A stretch of 64,000 nucleotides of DNA, from contig NZ_CP015438.1 in NCBI RefSeq assembly GCF_001634285.1, positions 2,554,001 to 2,618,000 on the forward strand, written 5' to 3'. The stretch comes from Anoxybacillus amylolyticus (GTDB lineage Bacteria; Bacillota; Bacilli; Bacillales; Anoxybacillaceae). Position 1 is the stretch's first letter; each line of letters starts with the position of its first letter. A model generated the notes under the pieces. That model searched no databases and was not told where the DNA came from. It saw nothing but the letters and a program-made list of their open reading frames with translations. The translations under genes and the position numbers were made by a program. Shown one piece after another: positions 63,880 to 64,000 of this stretch.

Positions 63880-64000
63880 TTATTTTCGCTGTATAAACCC
63901 TTCTTTTTCCGCAAAATCACGAATTTTCTTTACTGTTGCCTGCCCTATTCCATTTCCCGTTCCTGACATCATATCTAAACGTTGCAAAAACTCTTCAATC
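63880..64000 (-). CDS. C-terminal part of a gene continuing past the window end
   Basis: The frame is open from the window edge to a TAA at 63880-63882, giving about 39 residues: IEEFLQRLDMMSGTGNGIGQ, then TVKKIRDFAEKEGF and a basic end. The segment NGIGQATVKKIRDF looks like a helix-hairpin-helix or helix-turn-helix DNA-binding piece. Start and family not visible. Confidence 0.55.
   Translation of the reverse strand, partial: IEEFLQRLDMMSGTGNGIGQATVKKIRDFAEKEGFIQRK

Larger units (their letters stand above)
51677..64000. mobile_element. Skin-type sigK intervening element (left 12.3 kb; right end outside the window)
   Basis: DNA between the split point of sigK and the window end. Next to the junction is a SpoIVCA-type serine recombinase transcribed convergently with sigK, as in B. 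subtilis skin. All later genes run on the minus strand, are short, overlap, and bear no relation to the housekeeping genes to the left. They form an inovirus-like module (53425-62569) plus an upstream set of unknown small genes (62798-64000). Precise excision is needed for sporulation, which would preserve the ends while the cargo can decay. Total length unknown. Confidence 0.9.

Overview
The window reads as a chromosome segment of a moderately thermophilic, spore-forming Bacillaceae, most likely Anoxybacillus or a close relative of Geobacillus. Three things point there: the gene order of positions 1-43,500 follows the Bacillus subtilis yqeG-to-yqfO block in reverse orientation, the sporulation genes gpr, spoIIP, yqfC, yqfD, sda and sigK are present, and GltT and the intron reverse transcriptase look like Geobacillus stearothermophilus proteins. 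Base composition looks moderate throughout. No species can be fixed from this sequence alone.

Positions 1-43,500 are a dense housekeeping region, almost all on the minus strand. Read in the direction of transcription it runs: yqeG-yqeH-aroE-yqeI-nadD-yqeK-rsfS-yqeM (GTPase, NAD, ribosome silencing); comEA-comEB-comEC with divergent comER (DNA uptake); yqzM; holA; rpsT; gpr-spoIIP-yqxA; lepA; hemW; the heat-shock operon hrcA-grpE-dnaK-dnaJ with a perfect CIRCE operator; prmA-rsmE-mtaB; deoC; yqeW; rpsU-yqeY; yqfC-yqfD-phoH; ybeY-dgkA-cdd-era-yqzL-recO; ccpN-yqfL; yaiI-dnaG-sigA; cccA; trmK and a Nif3-like gene cut by the window edge. Two departures stand out. A group IIC intron with a GsI-IIC-like reverse transcriptase sits directly behind the recO terminator hairpin. 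The c-di-AMP phosphodiesterase gene pgpH, normally between phoH and ybeY, is missing, and a terminator stands in its place.

Positions 43,500-51,200 hold sda behind a cluster of DnaA boxes, then psd and pssA (phosphatidylethanolamine synthesis), motA-motB, a YtvI-like permease, uppP, a DedA protein and gltT.

From about 51,340 to the end lies the accessory region. The 5' half of sigK, the late mother-cell sigma factor, is interrupted after codon 114 by a skin-type intervening element. A convergent SpoIVCA-type serine recombinase lies at its left end; the right end and the 3' half of sigK are outside the window. The cargo is not the usual skin content. It is a minus-strand run of some two dozen small overlapping genes with the layout of a filamentous phage: tiny one-span membrane proteins, a coat-like protein with its own downstream terminator, a secreted Pro/Asp-rich protein, a large secreted fibronectin-III protein with a C-terminal membrane anchor, more small membrane proteins, and a Zot/pI-like ATPase. 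An IS66-family element (57,851-59,484, perfect 8-bp target duplication) has broken the fibronectin-III gene; removing it restores one open frame of about 594 codons. My main proposal is that this is an inovirus-like prophage module carried inside a developmentally excised sigK element and now damaged by the IS.
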